Source: Iamia majanohamensis (GTDB lineage Bacteria; Actinomycetota; Acidimicrobiia; Acidimicrobiales; Iamiaceae). Taken from it: 64,000 bases of DNA. Positions 7,868-15,922 of this stretch are shown here, piece by piece; positions within the stretch are counted from its first letter, which is position 1; every line of letters starts with the position of its first letter. The translations under genes and the position numbers were made by a program. Where the stretch lies: positions 3,224,001 to 3,288,000 of the forward strand of contig NZ_CP116942.1 of NCBI RefSeq assembly GCF_028532485.1. Reading direction: 5' to 3'. Under the pieces are notes generated by a model, which was not told where the DNA came from, searched no databases, and saw nothing but the letters and a program-made list of their open reading frames with translations.

Positions 7868-9828
7868 GGCCGGGCCGCGTCGGTGGAGGTGGCGTCGAGC
7901 CAGCTCTGGAGCATGAGCACATCCCAGATCTCGTAGGAGGCGTCGCGCCGGCCCGCCAGGTGGTCACGCCACGCCCGTCGCACCGGCTCGGGCCGGAGGA
8001 GGCCGGTCGCCGCCAGCGCGCCGGGCGCCAGGAGGTCCTCGGCCCAGGGGCGCAGCGGTCCCCGCAGCCACCGGGCGATGGGCACGCCGAAGCCCGACTT
8101 GGGCCTCTCCACCAGCTCCCGGGGGTGCCGGCGCAGGAGCAGCTGGCGCAGCGCCCACTTCCCCCGGCCGTCGCGGATGCGGAGCCCCGGACCGAGCCGG
8201 GCCGCCAGCTCGACCACCTCGCGGCCGAGCATCGGGACCCTGGCCTCGAGGCCCACGGCCATGGTGGCCCGGTCGACCTTCACCAGCACGTCGTCGGGGA
8301 GGTAGGTCGCGGCGTCGACCGCCATCATCTGCGCCGCCAGCGACCCGAGCGCCGGCCACCGGGCCGGGTCGTGGGTGAGGGTCACCGGTTCGTGGGCCCC
8401 GCGCACCACCTCGGCGGGGAGGTCCCAGTGCGACACCAGGCGGCCGTAGGCCTCCGCCGGGGTGCCCGCACCCAGCACCTGGGCCACCTTCCCGACCTTC
8501 AGGCCGACCAGTCGGGGCCGCCGGGCCTCGGGGACGAGCCGGGCGGCGCGGTCCCAGCGCGCGGGGGCCGGCCACTCCAGGCCGCGCGCCGCGGCGCGCC
8601 GGAGGGGGGCGGGGACCCGGCCGGCCCGGTCCCACGTGGCGGGCAGCCAGACGTGGCGGTTGTAGCCGCCGAAGAGCTCGTCGCCGCCGTCGCCGGACAG
8701 CACCACGGTCACGTCCCGACGGGCGAGCCGGGCCACCAGCGTGGTGGGCAACGCCGAGGAGTCGCCGTAGGGCTCGTCCCACGTCCGGGCCAGGTCGGGG
8801 ACCTCGCGGAGGGCGTCGGCCGCGGTGACCACCAGCTCGGTGTGCTCCGCCCCGAGGCGTGCCGCCAGCTCCCGGGCCTGGGCGGCCTCGTCGTGGTCGG
8901 GGTCGTCGCTGCCGATGGTGAAGGTGCGCAGCGCACCGCGACCCTGCTCGGCCGCGAGGGTGGCGACGAGCGACGAGTCGATGCCGCCGGAGAGGAACGC
9001 GCCGAGGGGCACGTCGGCGCGGAGACGCCCCTCCACGCTGGCGGCCAGCGTGCGGTCGAGGCGGTCCAGCGCCTCACCGTCGTCGACGAGGGGGTCGCGC
9101 CCCCCTGCCTCCCAGGTGTCGAGCACGGACCAGTAGGGCTGCGGGGAGGCGACGGCGGCGGGATCGGTGACGTCGACGGCCAGCGTGCAACCGGGCGGGA
9201 GCTTCCAGACCCCCGGGAACGCCGTGAAGGGGGCGGGGACGTACTTGAACCGCAGGTAGAGGGCCACCGCGTCGGGGTCCGGCCGCGACGGGAAGCCCGG
9301 GAGCACGTGCAGGGCGCGCACCTCGGAGGCGAACCCGAAGCCCCCGCCCAGCGCGGCGTAGCAGAGGGGCTTCTCGCCCATGCGGTCCCGGGCCAGGGTG
9401 ACGCGGCCGCGGTCGCGGTCCCACGCCGCGAAGGCGAACATCCCGTCGACCCGGGCGAGCGTGTCCTCGACCCCCCAGCGGTCGATGGCCTCGACCAGCA
9501 CCTCGGTGTCCGACGTGCCCCGGAAGGTCGTCCCCAGGCCCTCCAGCCGTCGGCCGAGCGCCGAGGCGTCGTATAGCTCGCCGTTGTAGGTCAGTACGGT
9601 CCGGCCCGAGGCCGACGTCATGGGCTGGGCCCCCGGCGCCCCCAGGCCGACCACCGCGAGGCGTCGGTGGGCGAGGACGCCCGTCGCACCCGGCGCGACC
9701 CACGTGCCCTCGCCGTCGGGGCCCCGGTGCGCCACCGCGGCCGCCATGGCCCGCCCGGTCACCTCGAGGTCCTCCCGCGACCGACGGCCGGCCCCGGGCC
9801 CGGGGAGCCACCCGGCGATCCCGCACAT
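7864..9828 (-). CDS. asnB: Asparagine synthetase (glutamine-hydrolysing)
   Basis: Glutamine-dependent amidation of aspartate or a related carboxylate. The 654-residue length is normal. Starting at ATG 9828 puts the glutaminase nucleophile Cys at residue 2 (MCGIAGWL), followed by HRGPDG (35-40), YNGELYD (81-87) and the ATP-PP loop SGGIDSS (280-286). Upstream in-frame codons exist, but they would bury the nucleophile and are rejected. Its operon partner is a GT4 enzyme. Such exosortase/glycan-associated AsnB paralogues often act on sugar acids or peptides rather than free aspartate, so housekeeping asparagine synthesis is only one possibility. Confidence 0.93.
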   Translation of the reverse strand: MCGIAGWLPGPGAGRRSREDLEVTGRAMAAAVAHRGPDGEGTWVAPGATGVLAHRRLAVVGLGAPGAQPMTSASGRTVLTYNGELYDASALGRRLEGLGTTFRGTSDTEVLVEAIDRWGVEDTLARVDGMFAFAAWDRDRGRVTLARDRMGEKPLCYAALGGGFGFASEVRALHVLPGFPSRPDPDAVALYLRFKYVPAPFTAFPGVWKLPPGCTLAVDVTDPAAVASPQPYWSVLDTWEAGGRDPLVDDGEALDRLDRTLAASVEGRLRADVPLGAFLSGGIDSSLVATLAAEQGRGALRTFTIGSDDPDHDEAAQARELAARLGAEHTELVVTAADALREVPDLARTWDEPYGDSSALPTTLVARLARRDVTVVLSGDGGDELFGGYNRHVWLPATWDRAGRVPAPLRRAAARGLEWPAPARWDRAARLVPEARRPRLVGLKVGKVAQVLGAGTPAEAYGRLVSHWDLPAEVVRGAHEPVTLTHDPARWPALGSLAAQMMAVDAATYLPDDVLVKVDRATMAVGLEARVPMLGREVVELAARLGPGLRIRDGRGKWALRQLLLRRHPRELVERPKSGFGVPIARWLRGPLRPWAEDLLAPGALAATGLLRPEPVRRAWRDHLAGRRDASYEIWDVLMLQSWLDATSTDAARP

Positions 9829-9858
9829 CAGGGCGCGACCGCCAGGGCGGGCGCGACG

Positions 9859-9866
9859 ACACGTGT
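9859..9866. promoter_or_regulatory. Palindrome ACACGTGT in a divergent intergenic region
   Basis: A perfect 8-base palindrome lies between asnB (-) and the methyltransferase (+), 31 bases upstream of asnB. It could be an operator. Only its symmetry and position support this. Confidence 0.25.
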
Positions 9867-9933
9867 TGTCCGAGCGGCGACGGCCACGAGCGCTCCCTCG
9901 GCATGCCCGGCCCGTCCGGCGCACCCCTCGGGG

Positions 9934-9939
9934 TACGGT
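9934..9939 (+). promoter_or_regulatory. Putative -10 box for the methyltransferase
   Basis: TACGGT lies 29 bases before GTG 9969. A GGGGAGG ribosome site (9955-9961) sits between them with seven bases to the start. It lies downstream of an alternative ATG at 9903 and so argues for the later start. Confidence 0.45.
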
Positions 9940-9968
9940 ACCCGCCGGACGACCGGGGAGGCATCCGC

Positions 9969-10736
9969 GTGGAGGCACCGACGCCGCCCGACCCGGGCCG
10001 GTTCGACGACGGCGCGGTGGTCGACGCCTACCGGGAGGTCGACGGCCTCACGCCGTGCGAGCGGCACCTGGTCGAGGCCCACGTCCCCCACGGCGCAGAC
10101 GTCCTCGACCTGGGCGTCGGCACGGGTCGCACCGTCGGGGAGCTGCGCGCCCGGGCCGGCACCTACGTGGGGATCGACCTGGCGCCCCGCATGGTGGAGG
10201 TGGCACGCCGCCGGCACCCCGAGGCCGACCTGCGGGTCGGCGACGCCACCGAGCTGCCCGACGTCGCCGACGCCTCGGTCGACGCGGTGCTCTGGTCCTA
10301 CAACGGGCTCGACTACGTCGCCGACGCGGCGCGGCGGCGGGCCTGGGCCGAGTGCCGCCGGGTCCTGCGGCCCGGTGGGTGCGTCATCGCCTCCTCGCAC
10401 GACCCCCGGGCCGTGCTGGCCGCACCACCACGGGGCGGGTCGTCGCCCGCCCGCTGGGCCGCGGTGACCCTGCTCATGACCGGCCGCCGGTTGGCCCGGG
10501 GCCTCCGCCACGGCGTCCTGTGGCGCGGCCACGGGTGGGTCGTCGACCCGGCGTGGGGCGGGCTGCCGACGCACATGGCCACCCCGGCCCGGGTGCGGGA
10601 CGAGGTGCGGGCCGCGGGCCTCGAGGTCGTCGAGGTCCGCCACGGCGACGAGCCCCGGCGCGCCCTGGTCGGCCGCACCCCCTGGTGGTACTACGTCGCC
10701 CGCCCGGCGGGCACGGGGACCCCGAGGTCGCGGTAG
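9969..10736 (+). CDS. SAM-dependent class I methyltransferase
   Basis: A 255-residue protein with the SAM-binding motif VLDLGVGTGRT, followed by YVGIDLAPRMVEVARRR, an acidic motif II region and LRPGGCVIASSH. The C-terminus ends in the common WYYVAR strand. GTG 9969 is chosen over ATG 9903 because it has a GGGGAGG site seven bases upstream and lies after a plausible -10. The earlier start would add 22 residues of low-complexity sequence. The target is not evident; O-methylation of a sugar is likely given the neighbours. Its 3' end overlaps the opposing glycosyltransferase gene by 46 bases. Confidence 0.85.
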   Translation: MEAPTPPDPGRFDDGAVVDAYREVDGLTPCERHLVEAHVPHGADVLDLGVGTGRTVGELRARAGTYVGIDLAPRMVEVARRRHPEADLRVGDATELPDVADASVDAVLWSYNGLDYVADAARRRAWAECRRVLRPGGCVIASSHDPRAVLAAPPRGGSSPARWAAVTLLMTGRRLARGLRHGVLWRGHGWVVDPAWGGLPTHMATPARVRDEVRAAGLEVVEVRHGDEPRRALVGRTPWWYYVARPAGTGTPRSR

Positions 10737-11902
10737 CAGCGCAGGGTGATCTCGACCAGGCGGGCCTGGTCGAAGTGCTCGTGGGCTCGCGCCACGGCCG
10801 CCGCGCCCATCGCCCGGCGCGTCCCGGCATCTCCCGCCAGCGCCGCCAGGGCCCGGGCGAGGGCAGGGCCGTCGCGCACGGGCACCAGGGTGCCGGTGAC
10901 ACCGTCGTCGACGACCTGGCGGCACCCCCTGATGTCGGTGGCGACGACCGGGAGGCCCATGGCCGCCGCCTCCATGGCCGACCGCGGGTAGCCCTCGCGG
11001 TGCGAGGCCAGGACGTAGGCGTCCATGGCGGCGTAGACCTCGGGCATGTCGTCCCGGGCCCCGACGAACCGCACGCCGCTGCGGGCCTCGATGCCGGGGA
11101 GGTCCTCGGCCCGGAGCCCGTCGGCCTTGTCGGCCTCGGGTGGACCCACCACCGCCACCACCACGTGGGGCGACGACGCCCGGAGGGAGGTGGCGGCCTC
11201 GACCAGCTCGGCCAGCCCCTTCTCCCAGACCAGTCGCCCGACGGCGCCGACGACCACGACCTCGGGGTCGTCGGTGCCGGCCAGCTCGGCCCGCACCCTC
11301 GCCACCGCGGCGGGGTCGACGGCCCGACGGGAGAAGCGGTCCAGGTCGACGCCGTTGCCGAGCAGGTGCAGGCGACGGTCCGGCACCCGCAGCCGCCGCA
11401 GCGTCTCCACGTCCTCGGGGTTCTGCACCAGCTCCGCGTCGGAGAAGGCGGCCGCCCCCCGCTCGAGGGCGTAGACCGGCAGCCGCCGTCGCCAGGTGTC
11501 CGCCGGGGACGCGTAGATGCCGTGGACCGTGTTCACGACGGCCGGCACCCCGGCCAGGCGGGCCGCGGGTCGCCCGTACCACCCCGGCTTGGGGGTGTGG
11601 GTGTGCACCACGTCGGGTCGGAGGCGACGGAACAGCCGCACCAGCTCGGCGAGGGCCAGGGCGTCCTCGGCCGGGGCCATGGCCCTGGTGGCGTGCCGCA
11701 GGGCGATGTGGGGGATGCCCGCGCCCTCCAGGCCGGCGACGTACGGACCCGGGGCGGAGACCCCCCTCACGTCCAGCCCCGCCTCGGCGAAGGCCCGGAG
11801 CTGCGGCCCGAGCAGCAGCTCGAGGCTCATGTCGACGGTCGCCACGTGGAGGACGAGCGGGCGCCTCCGCGACCGCGCGGAGCGGTCGCGCCTCCGCCTC
11901 AC
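10691..11902 (-). CDS. GT4 glycosyltransferase
   Basis: A 403-residue GT-B enzyme. After an Arg-rich N-terminus come LVLHVATVDMSLELLLGPQ, an HTHTPKPGWYGRPAARLAGVP acceptor region like that of PglA/WbpX-type enzymes, VVGAVGRLVWEKGLAELV, and the donor motif ASHREGYPRSAMEAAAMGLP. It is the last gene of a four-gene minus-strand operon and starts at GTG 11902, four bases inside the preceding deacetylase. Its final 46 bases overlap the opposing methyltransferase; both frames look genuine because each keeps its family C-terminus. Confidence 0.9.
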   Translation of the reverse strand: MRRRRDRSARSRRRPLVLHVATVDMSLELLLGPQLRAFAEAGLDVRGVSAPGPYVAGLEGAGIPHIALRHATRAMAPAEDALALAELVRLFRRLRPDVVHTHTPKPGWYGRPAARLAGVPAVVNTVHGIYASPADTWRRRLPVYALERGAAAFSDAELVQNPEDVETLRRLRVPDRRLHLLGNGVDLDRFSRRAVDPAAVARVRAELAGTDDPEVVVVGAVGRLVWEKGLAELVEAATSLRASSPHVVVAVVGPPEADKADGLRAEDLPGIEARSGVRFVGARDDMPEVYAAMDAYVLASHREGYPRSAMEAAAMGLPVVATDIRGCRQVVDDGVTGTLVPVRDGPALARALAALAGDAGTRRAMGAAAVARAHEHFDQARLVEITLRCYRDLGVPVPAGRAT

Positions 11903-12717
11903 CGCGACGCCGTGCGGTGACGCACCCGGTTGACGGTGCGCCGCAGGTCGTCCTCGAGGCCCATCCCCCCATCCACCTTGCGGCTGAACCAGCGCAGGCC
12001 ATCGGCCACCTGGACCGGCGAACGGGCCAGGGCGAAGGGGTCGGTGCGCCCGACCACGTTGCGACGGGTGCCGGCCAGCGCGGCGGACCGGAAGCGGTCG
12101 CGCACCAGGGCGTCGGCGGCGGCCGAGCCCGGGAGGGCCTTGGGGTACGCGAAGTGGACGGGATCGACGCCGAGGCGCTCCCGGATCAGGCCCACCGAGC
12201 GGTCGAGCTCCGGTGCCACCAGGTCGGGGGGCAGCCGGTCGAGCAGGGCGTGCGAGTGGGTGTGGGACCCGATCTCGAGCCACCCCGTCGAGAGCGCGTC
12301 GGCGAGCGCCGACCAGGAGGCAGGACGGCCGTCGTCGGGGAACGGCTCGCCCGCCTCGACGTGGTGGGTGGCCAGGTACAGCAGGGCCGGGACCCGGTGC
12401 TCGACCAGCACCGGCAGGGCCTCCTCCACCACGTCCGCGGTGCCGTCGTCGAAGGTGACGACCACGTCCCGGGCGGGTTGCTCGGGCGAGGCCGGCCCGG
12501 CGAGGGTCGCCAGGGCGTCGTCGAGCGTGGTGGCCCGCCCCGCCACCGTCGCGACCTGCTCCGCGAAGAGCTGGGTGGGCAGGTCGACCGGCACGGGGGT
12601 GCGTGCCCCCACCCGGTGGTAGATCAGCACCGTGATCCCCGACGGGGGACGGCGCACCACGTCGGCGGCGGCCGCCGCCCGCTTCACGGCCCCGCGGGCC
12701 ACGGCAGGGGCGCTCAC
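11899..12717 (-). CDS. Polysaccharide deacetylase (NodB homology), second of a pair
   Basis: A 272-residue NodB-fold metal-dependent deacetylase. Features are VLIYHRVG near the N-terminus, the catalytic/metal motif TFDDG, and the metal-ligand motif SHTHSH, with a conserved FAYPKA strand later. It probably removes N- or O-acetyl groups from a surface glycan. No signal peptide is visible, so it is probably cytoplasmic and acts on lipid-linked intermediates. It starts at GTG 12717, overlapping the upstream deacetylase by GTGA. The two deacetylases differ clearly and are not a recent duplication. Confidence 0.9.
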   Translation of the reverse strand: MSAPAVARGAVKRAAAAADVVRRPPSGITVLIYHRVGARTPVPVDLPTQLFAEQVATVAGRATTLDDALATLAGPASPEQPARDVVVTFDDGTADVVEEALPVLVEHRVPALLYLATHHVEAGEPFPDDGRPASWSALADALSTGWLEIGSHTHSHALLDRLPPDLVAPELDRSVGLIRERLGVDPVHFAYPKALPGSAAADALVRDRFRSAALAGTRRNVVGRTDPFALARSPVQVADGLRWFSRKVDGGMGLEDDLRRTVNRVRHRTASR

Positions 12718-13658
12718 GCCACCCGCCCCCCGGCCAGGGCGGCGAGGCGCGCGCCGGCGTGGAAGGCGGCGGGGTGGGCGCCGCCGACCACGGCGCGCAC
12801 CCGGCCCATGTCGGCGTCGGCGTCGAGGCGCAGGCGCGACGTCCGCAGCGGTCGTCGGTCGAGCCGGGCGATGCGGTGGTCGAAGAGCAGCCCGGCCCGG
12901 TAGCCCCTGTCCCGCAGGGCCTGCTCGGCGGTGGGCGTGTGGTCGCCGTTGGGGTAGGCCGCGGTGGCCACCGCCGCAGGGCCCCAGCGCTCGAGCAGCC
13001 AGTCGTGGGCCCGGGCGACCTGCGCGACCTGGTGCTCCGGGGGGGAGCGGTGCAGCAGGGGGTGGTCCCAGGTGTGGTTGCCGAGCTCCATCCCCGCCTC
13101 GACCCAGCGCTCCAGCTGGGCCTCGGAGGCCACCGGCCGGGCGCGCCCGCCGCTCCCCCGCACCTCGTCGACGACGCGCCGGCGTTCCTCGTCCGGCACG
13201 GCCTTGAGCGCCCGCACCAGGGCGGGGCCGCAGCGGCGGGTGCCCTCCACCTCGGCCCCTGTGCCCTCCTCCCCGGCAGCGAGGACGACGTCCCACCAGC
13301 CCGGCTCCCCCGCCTCGACCAGGCCCGGGCACACGTAGAGCGTGGCCGGGACCCCGTGGCGCTGCAGCACCGGGAGCCCGTCCTCGACCACGGACGGGTG
13401 GCCGTCGTCGAAGGTGAGCCACACCGCCCCGGGGGGCAGCGATGCCCCGGCCCGGGCCGCGAGCACCTCCTCCCCCGCCACCGGCCGGTAGTGCTCGGCC
13501 AGGTGGGTCACCAGGGCCTCGAACGCGGCCACGTCGGCCACGCCGTGGAGGGCCAGGACCCGGACCCCGCGCCGCCAGGCGGGGCGAAGGCCCCGCTCGA
13601 CCAGCGGCGACCCCAGAGCGCGGGTGACGGCCTCAGCGGCGCGGGTGCGGCGGGTCAT
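12714..13658 (-). CDS. Polysaccharide deacetylase (NodB homology), first of a pair
   Basis: A 314-residue NodB-domain protein with VLALHGV, WLTFDDGHPS (metal Asp pair) and NHTWDHPLL (metal His pair), then AAYPNGDHTP. An insert of about 60 residues rich in Glu and Arg separates the first metal motif from the second, longer than in its downstream neighbour. ATG 13658 places residue 1 shortly before the first strand and overlaps the upstream glycosyltransferase by 26 bases. Like its partner it lacks an obvious export signal. The substrate is unknown. Confidence 0.88.
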   Translation of the reverse strand: MTRRTRAAEAVTRALGSPLVERGLRPAWRRGVRVLALHGVADVAAFEALVTHLAEHYRPVAGEEVLAARAGASLPPGAVWLTFDDGHPSVVEDGLPVLQRHGVPATLYVCPGLVEAGEPGWWDVVLAAGEEGTGAEVEGTRRCGPALVRALKAVPDEERRRVVDEVRGSGGRARPVASEAQLERWVEAGMELGNHTWDHPLLHRSPPEHQVAQVARAHDWLLERWGPAAVATAAYPNGDHTPTAEQALRDRGYRAGLLFDHRIARLDRRPLRTSRLRLDADADMGRVRAVVGGAHPAAFHAGARLAALAGGRVA

Positions 13659-14841
13659 GGGCGAGGGCACGATACAGCGCGGCCAGGGCATCGTCGGAGC
13701 GCTCCTGGGACAGGCCGAGGCGGTGGCGCTCCCGTCCGGCGGCGGCGAGCCGCGCCGCCTCCTGCGGGTCACCCAGGACCCCCTCGAGGGCCGCGGCCAG
13801 GGCCTCCGGGTCACCGGCGGGGACGAGGCGGGCCGCGTCGGCCACCACCTCCCGGGTGGCGGGGATGTCGGTGGCGACGACCGGTGTCCCGGCGGCCATG
13901 GCCTCGACGACGGCGTTGGGGAGGCCCTCGAGGACCGAGGTGAAGGCGAAGACGTCGGCGGCCGCCAGGAGCGCCGGGACGTCGTCGCGGTGCCCGAGCA
14001 GCCGGACCGTGCCCCGGAGACCGTCGTCCCGCTCGCGGCGCAGGCGGTCGGTCATGGTGCCCTCCCTGCCCGCCACCGCGACCACGACGTCCGGGTGCCG
14101 CTCGCGGAGGCGGCGGACCGCGGCCAGGAGGGTGAGGTGGTCCTTCTGGAACTCGTGGCGCCCGACCGTCACCACGAGCGGAGCCCCGGTGCCGACCCCG
14201 AGCTCGTCCCGCACTGCGCGGACCACCTCCGGCGGCACGGGCGCCGGGGCGGCGCGTCCCCGGAGGACCACGCTCGTGCGCCGACGGGGGTAGCGGAGCC
14301 GGGCCACGGCCGAGCTCCGGGCCGCCTCGGAGTTGGCCACCGCGTGACGGGCGAGCAGCCGGGCCGACACGGCGTCGACGAGGCGGACCAGTCCGACGCG
14401 CCAGCGCGAGTAGGTGGGGTCCTGGCGTCGCCCCGGCTCGTAGTTGGTGTGGACCAGGCTGGTGAGCACGGGGACGCCGGTGCCGGCGCAGGCCAGGCGC
14501 CCGGCGAGGTCGGCCTCGAAGAGCACGGTGTGGACGAGGTCGGGCGCCCGGGCCCGGACCACCCGGCGGAGGGCTCGGGCCCGTCCGAGGGTCCCCCCGC
14601 CCTCGACCCTGGTCACCGGCACGCCCAGGCCCCGGAGGGCGGCGGCGCCGCTGTGGGGGCGGTCGACGAAGTCGACGACGGCGAGGTCGACGCCGCGCGC
14701 CAGCAGGCCCGGGGCCCCCTCCAGCAGCGCCCGCTCGGCCCCCCCGCCCGTGCCGATCCCCGGGATCACGACGAGCACCCGGGGGCCGGGGTGCGCCGCG
14801 CCGCGGTCCTGGCCTGCCACCTCGGCTGCGGTGTCGCTCAC
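13633..14841 (-). CDS. GT4 glycosyltransferase
   Basis: A 402-residue GT-B enzyme and first gene of the minus-strand operon that continues with two deacetylases and another GT4. It has the GIGTGGGAERAL acceptor loop, a VVTVGRHEFQKDHLTLLAA donor-domain start, and FTSVLEGLPNAVVEAMAAGTPVV as the donor-binding motif. GTG 14841 has a GGGAGGG ribosome site six bases upstream, preferred to codons further upstream that run into the divergent promoter. The sugar specificity is unknown. Confidence 0.9.
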   Translation of the reverse strand: MSDTAAEVAGQDRGAAHPGPRVLVVIPGIGTGGGAERALLEGAPGLLARGVDLAVVDFVDRPHSGAAALRGLGVPVTRVEGGGTLGRARALRRVVRARAPDLVHTVLFEADLAGRLACAGTGVPVLTSLVHTNYEPGRRQDPTYSRWRVGLVRLVDAVSARLLARHAVANSEAARSSAVARLRYPRRRTSVVLRGRAAPAPVPPEVVRAVRDELGVGTGAPLVVTVGRHEFQKDHLTLLAAVRRLRERHPDVVVAVAGREGTMTDRLRRERDDGLRGTVRLLGHRDDVPALLAAADVFAFTSVLEGLPNAVVEAMAAGTPVVATDIPATREVVADAARLVPAGDPEALAAALEGVLGDPQEAARLAAAGRERHRLGLSQERSDDALAALYRALAHDPPHPRR

Positions 14842-14893
14842 GTCGGACCCTCCCGCCCCGCTCGCTGGCTCGGCTCGGGCGGAAGGCGGGGTG

Positions 14894-14903
14894 AGCCTAG
14901 AGT
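14894..14903. promoter_or_regulatory. Overlapping divergent -10 boxes
   Basis: The ten bases AGCCTAGAGT hold TAGAGT on the plus strand (14898-14903), eight bases before GTG 14912 of the acetyltransferase. They also hold TAGGCT on the minus strand (14899-14894), 52 bases before GTG 14841 of the glycosyltransferase. One TA step is shared by both boxes. Confidence 0.45.
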
Positions 14904-14911
14904 CTGGTCGC

Positions 14912-15922
14912 GTGGACGGGGGTGAGGTGCGCACCGGGGTGGCGGGGGACCTCGTCGTCCGCAGGGCGCGCGAGGGCGACCGGCCCGCGATCCTGGACCT
15001 GGCCCGGCGGTGCCTCGGGTGGGGCGCCGACGGGCGCTACGAGGACCTGTTCCGCTGGAAGCACGACGACAACCCGTTCGGTGCGTCACCCCGCTGGGTC
15101 GCGCTGCAGGAGGGCCGGGTGGTCGGCTTCCGCACCTTCCTGCGCTGGCGCTTCCGCCGACCCGACGGGTCGGTCGCCGTCGCGGTGCGAGCCGTCGACA
15201 CCGCCACCCACCCGGACCACCAGGGACGGGGCATCTTCCGACGCCTCACCCTCGGCGCCCTCGAGGAGATGGTCGACGAGGGCGTCGACTTCGTGTTCAA
15301 CACCCCGAACGACAGCAGCCGCCCGGGGTACCTGAAGATGGGCTGGGTCGAGCTGGGCCGCCCCCCGCTCTCGATCGTGCCCGTCCGGGTGCGCGGCGCG
15401 CCCCGCATGGCCCGGTCGCGGACCGCGGCCGAGCTGTGGTCGGAGCCGAGCCGGGCGGGGCGACCGGCGACGGAGGCACTGGCCGACGACGCCGTGGTCG
15501 ACGGGCTCCTCGCCCGGGTGCCACCCGTCGCCCGCTACGTGACCGATCGCGACCGACCCTTCCTGCGCTGGCGCTACGGGAACGAGGCCCTCCGGTACCG
15601 CGCCCTCGCGCCGGGCGACGACCCCGCCGAGGGGCTCGCCCTGTTCCGCGTCCGCCGCCGCGGCGCATCGACGGAGGCCGTCGTGGCCGACCTGATGGTC
15701 CCCGAGGGGGACCGGGCCGCGGCCCGCCACCTCGTCCGCAGGGTGGCCCGCACGAGCGGGGCCGACTACGCCCTCGTCCACACCGAGCCGGGCCTCCTCG
15801 GGACGCCCGCCCTCCCCGCCCCCGGCCTCGGCCCGCGCGTGACCTGGCGCGCCCTCGCCCAGGCCGAGCGCCCCGAGCTGGACGGGTGGAGGTTCACCAT
15901 GGGTGACCTGGAGCTCTTCTGA
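14912..15922 (+). CDS. GNAT-family acyltransferase
   Basis: A 336-residue protein. An N-terminal GNAT domain has RRAREGDRPAILDLARR, a WKHDDNPFG motif frequent in GNAT proteins of polysaccharide loci, and the acetyl-CoA binding region VDTATHPDHQGRGIFRRL. A second half of similar size ends in WRFTMGDLELF. It would acylate an amino sugar or other glycan amine; the donor is probably acetyl-CoA. GTG 14912 follows a -10 box by eight bases, so the mRNA is probably leaderless. A CTGA overlap couples it to the next glycosyltransferase. Confidence 0.85.
   Translation: MDGGEVRTGVAGDLVVRRAREGDRPAILDLARRCLGWGADGRYEDLFRWKHDDNPFGASPRWVALQEGRVVGFRTFLRWRFRRPDGSVAVAVRAVDTATHPDHQGRGIFRRLTLGALEEMVDEGVDFVFNTPNDSSRPGYLKMGWVELGRPPLSIVPVRVRGAPRMARSRTAAELWSEPSRAGRPATEALADDAVVDGLLARVPPVARYVTDRDRPFLRWRYGNEALRYRALAPGDDPAEGLALFRVRRRGASTEAVVADLMVPEGDRAAARHLVRRVARTSGADYALVHTEPGLLGTPALPAPGLGPRVTWRALAQAERPELDGWRFTMGDLELF

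Noticed and set aside
9903-9968. An earlier ATG for the methyltransferase
   Set aside because: It precedes the best -10 box and has no ribosome site, and the added residues have no family match.
9829-9978. An N-terminal extension of asnB
   Set aside because: It would place the nucleophilic Cys of the glutaminase internally, which destroys the mechanism.
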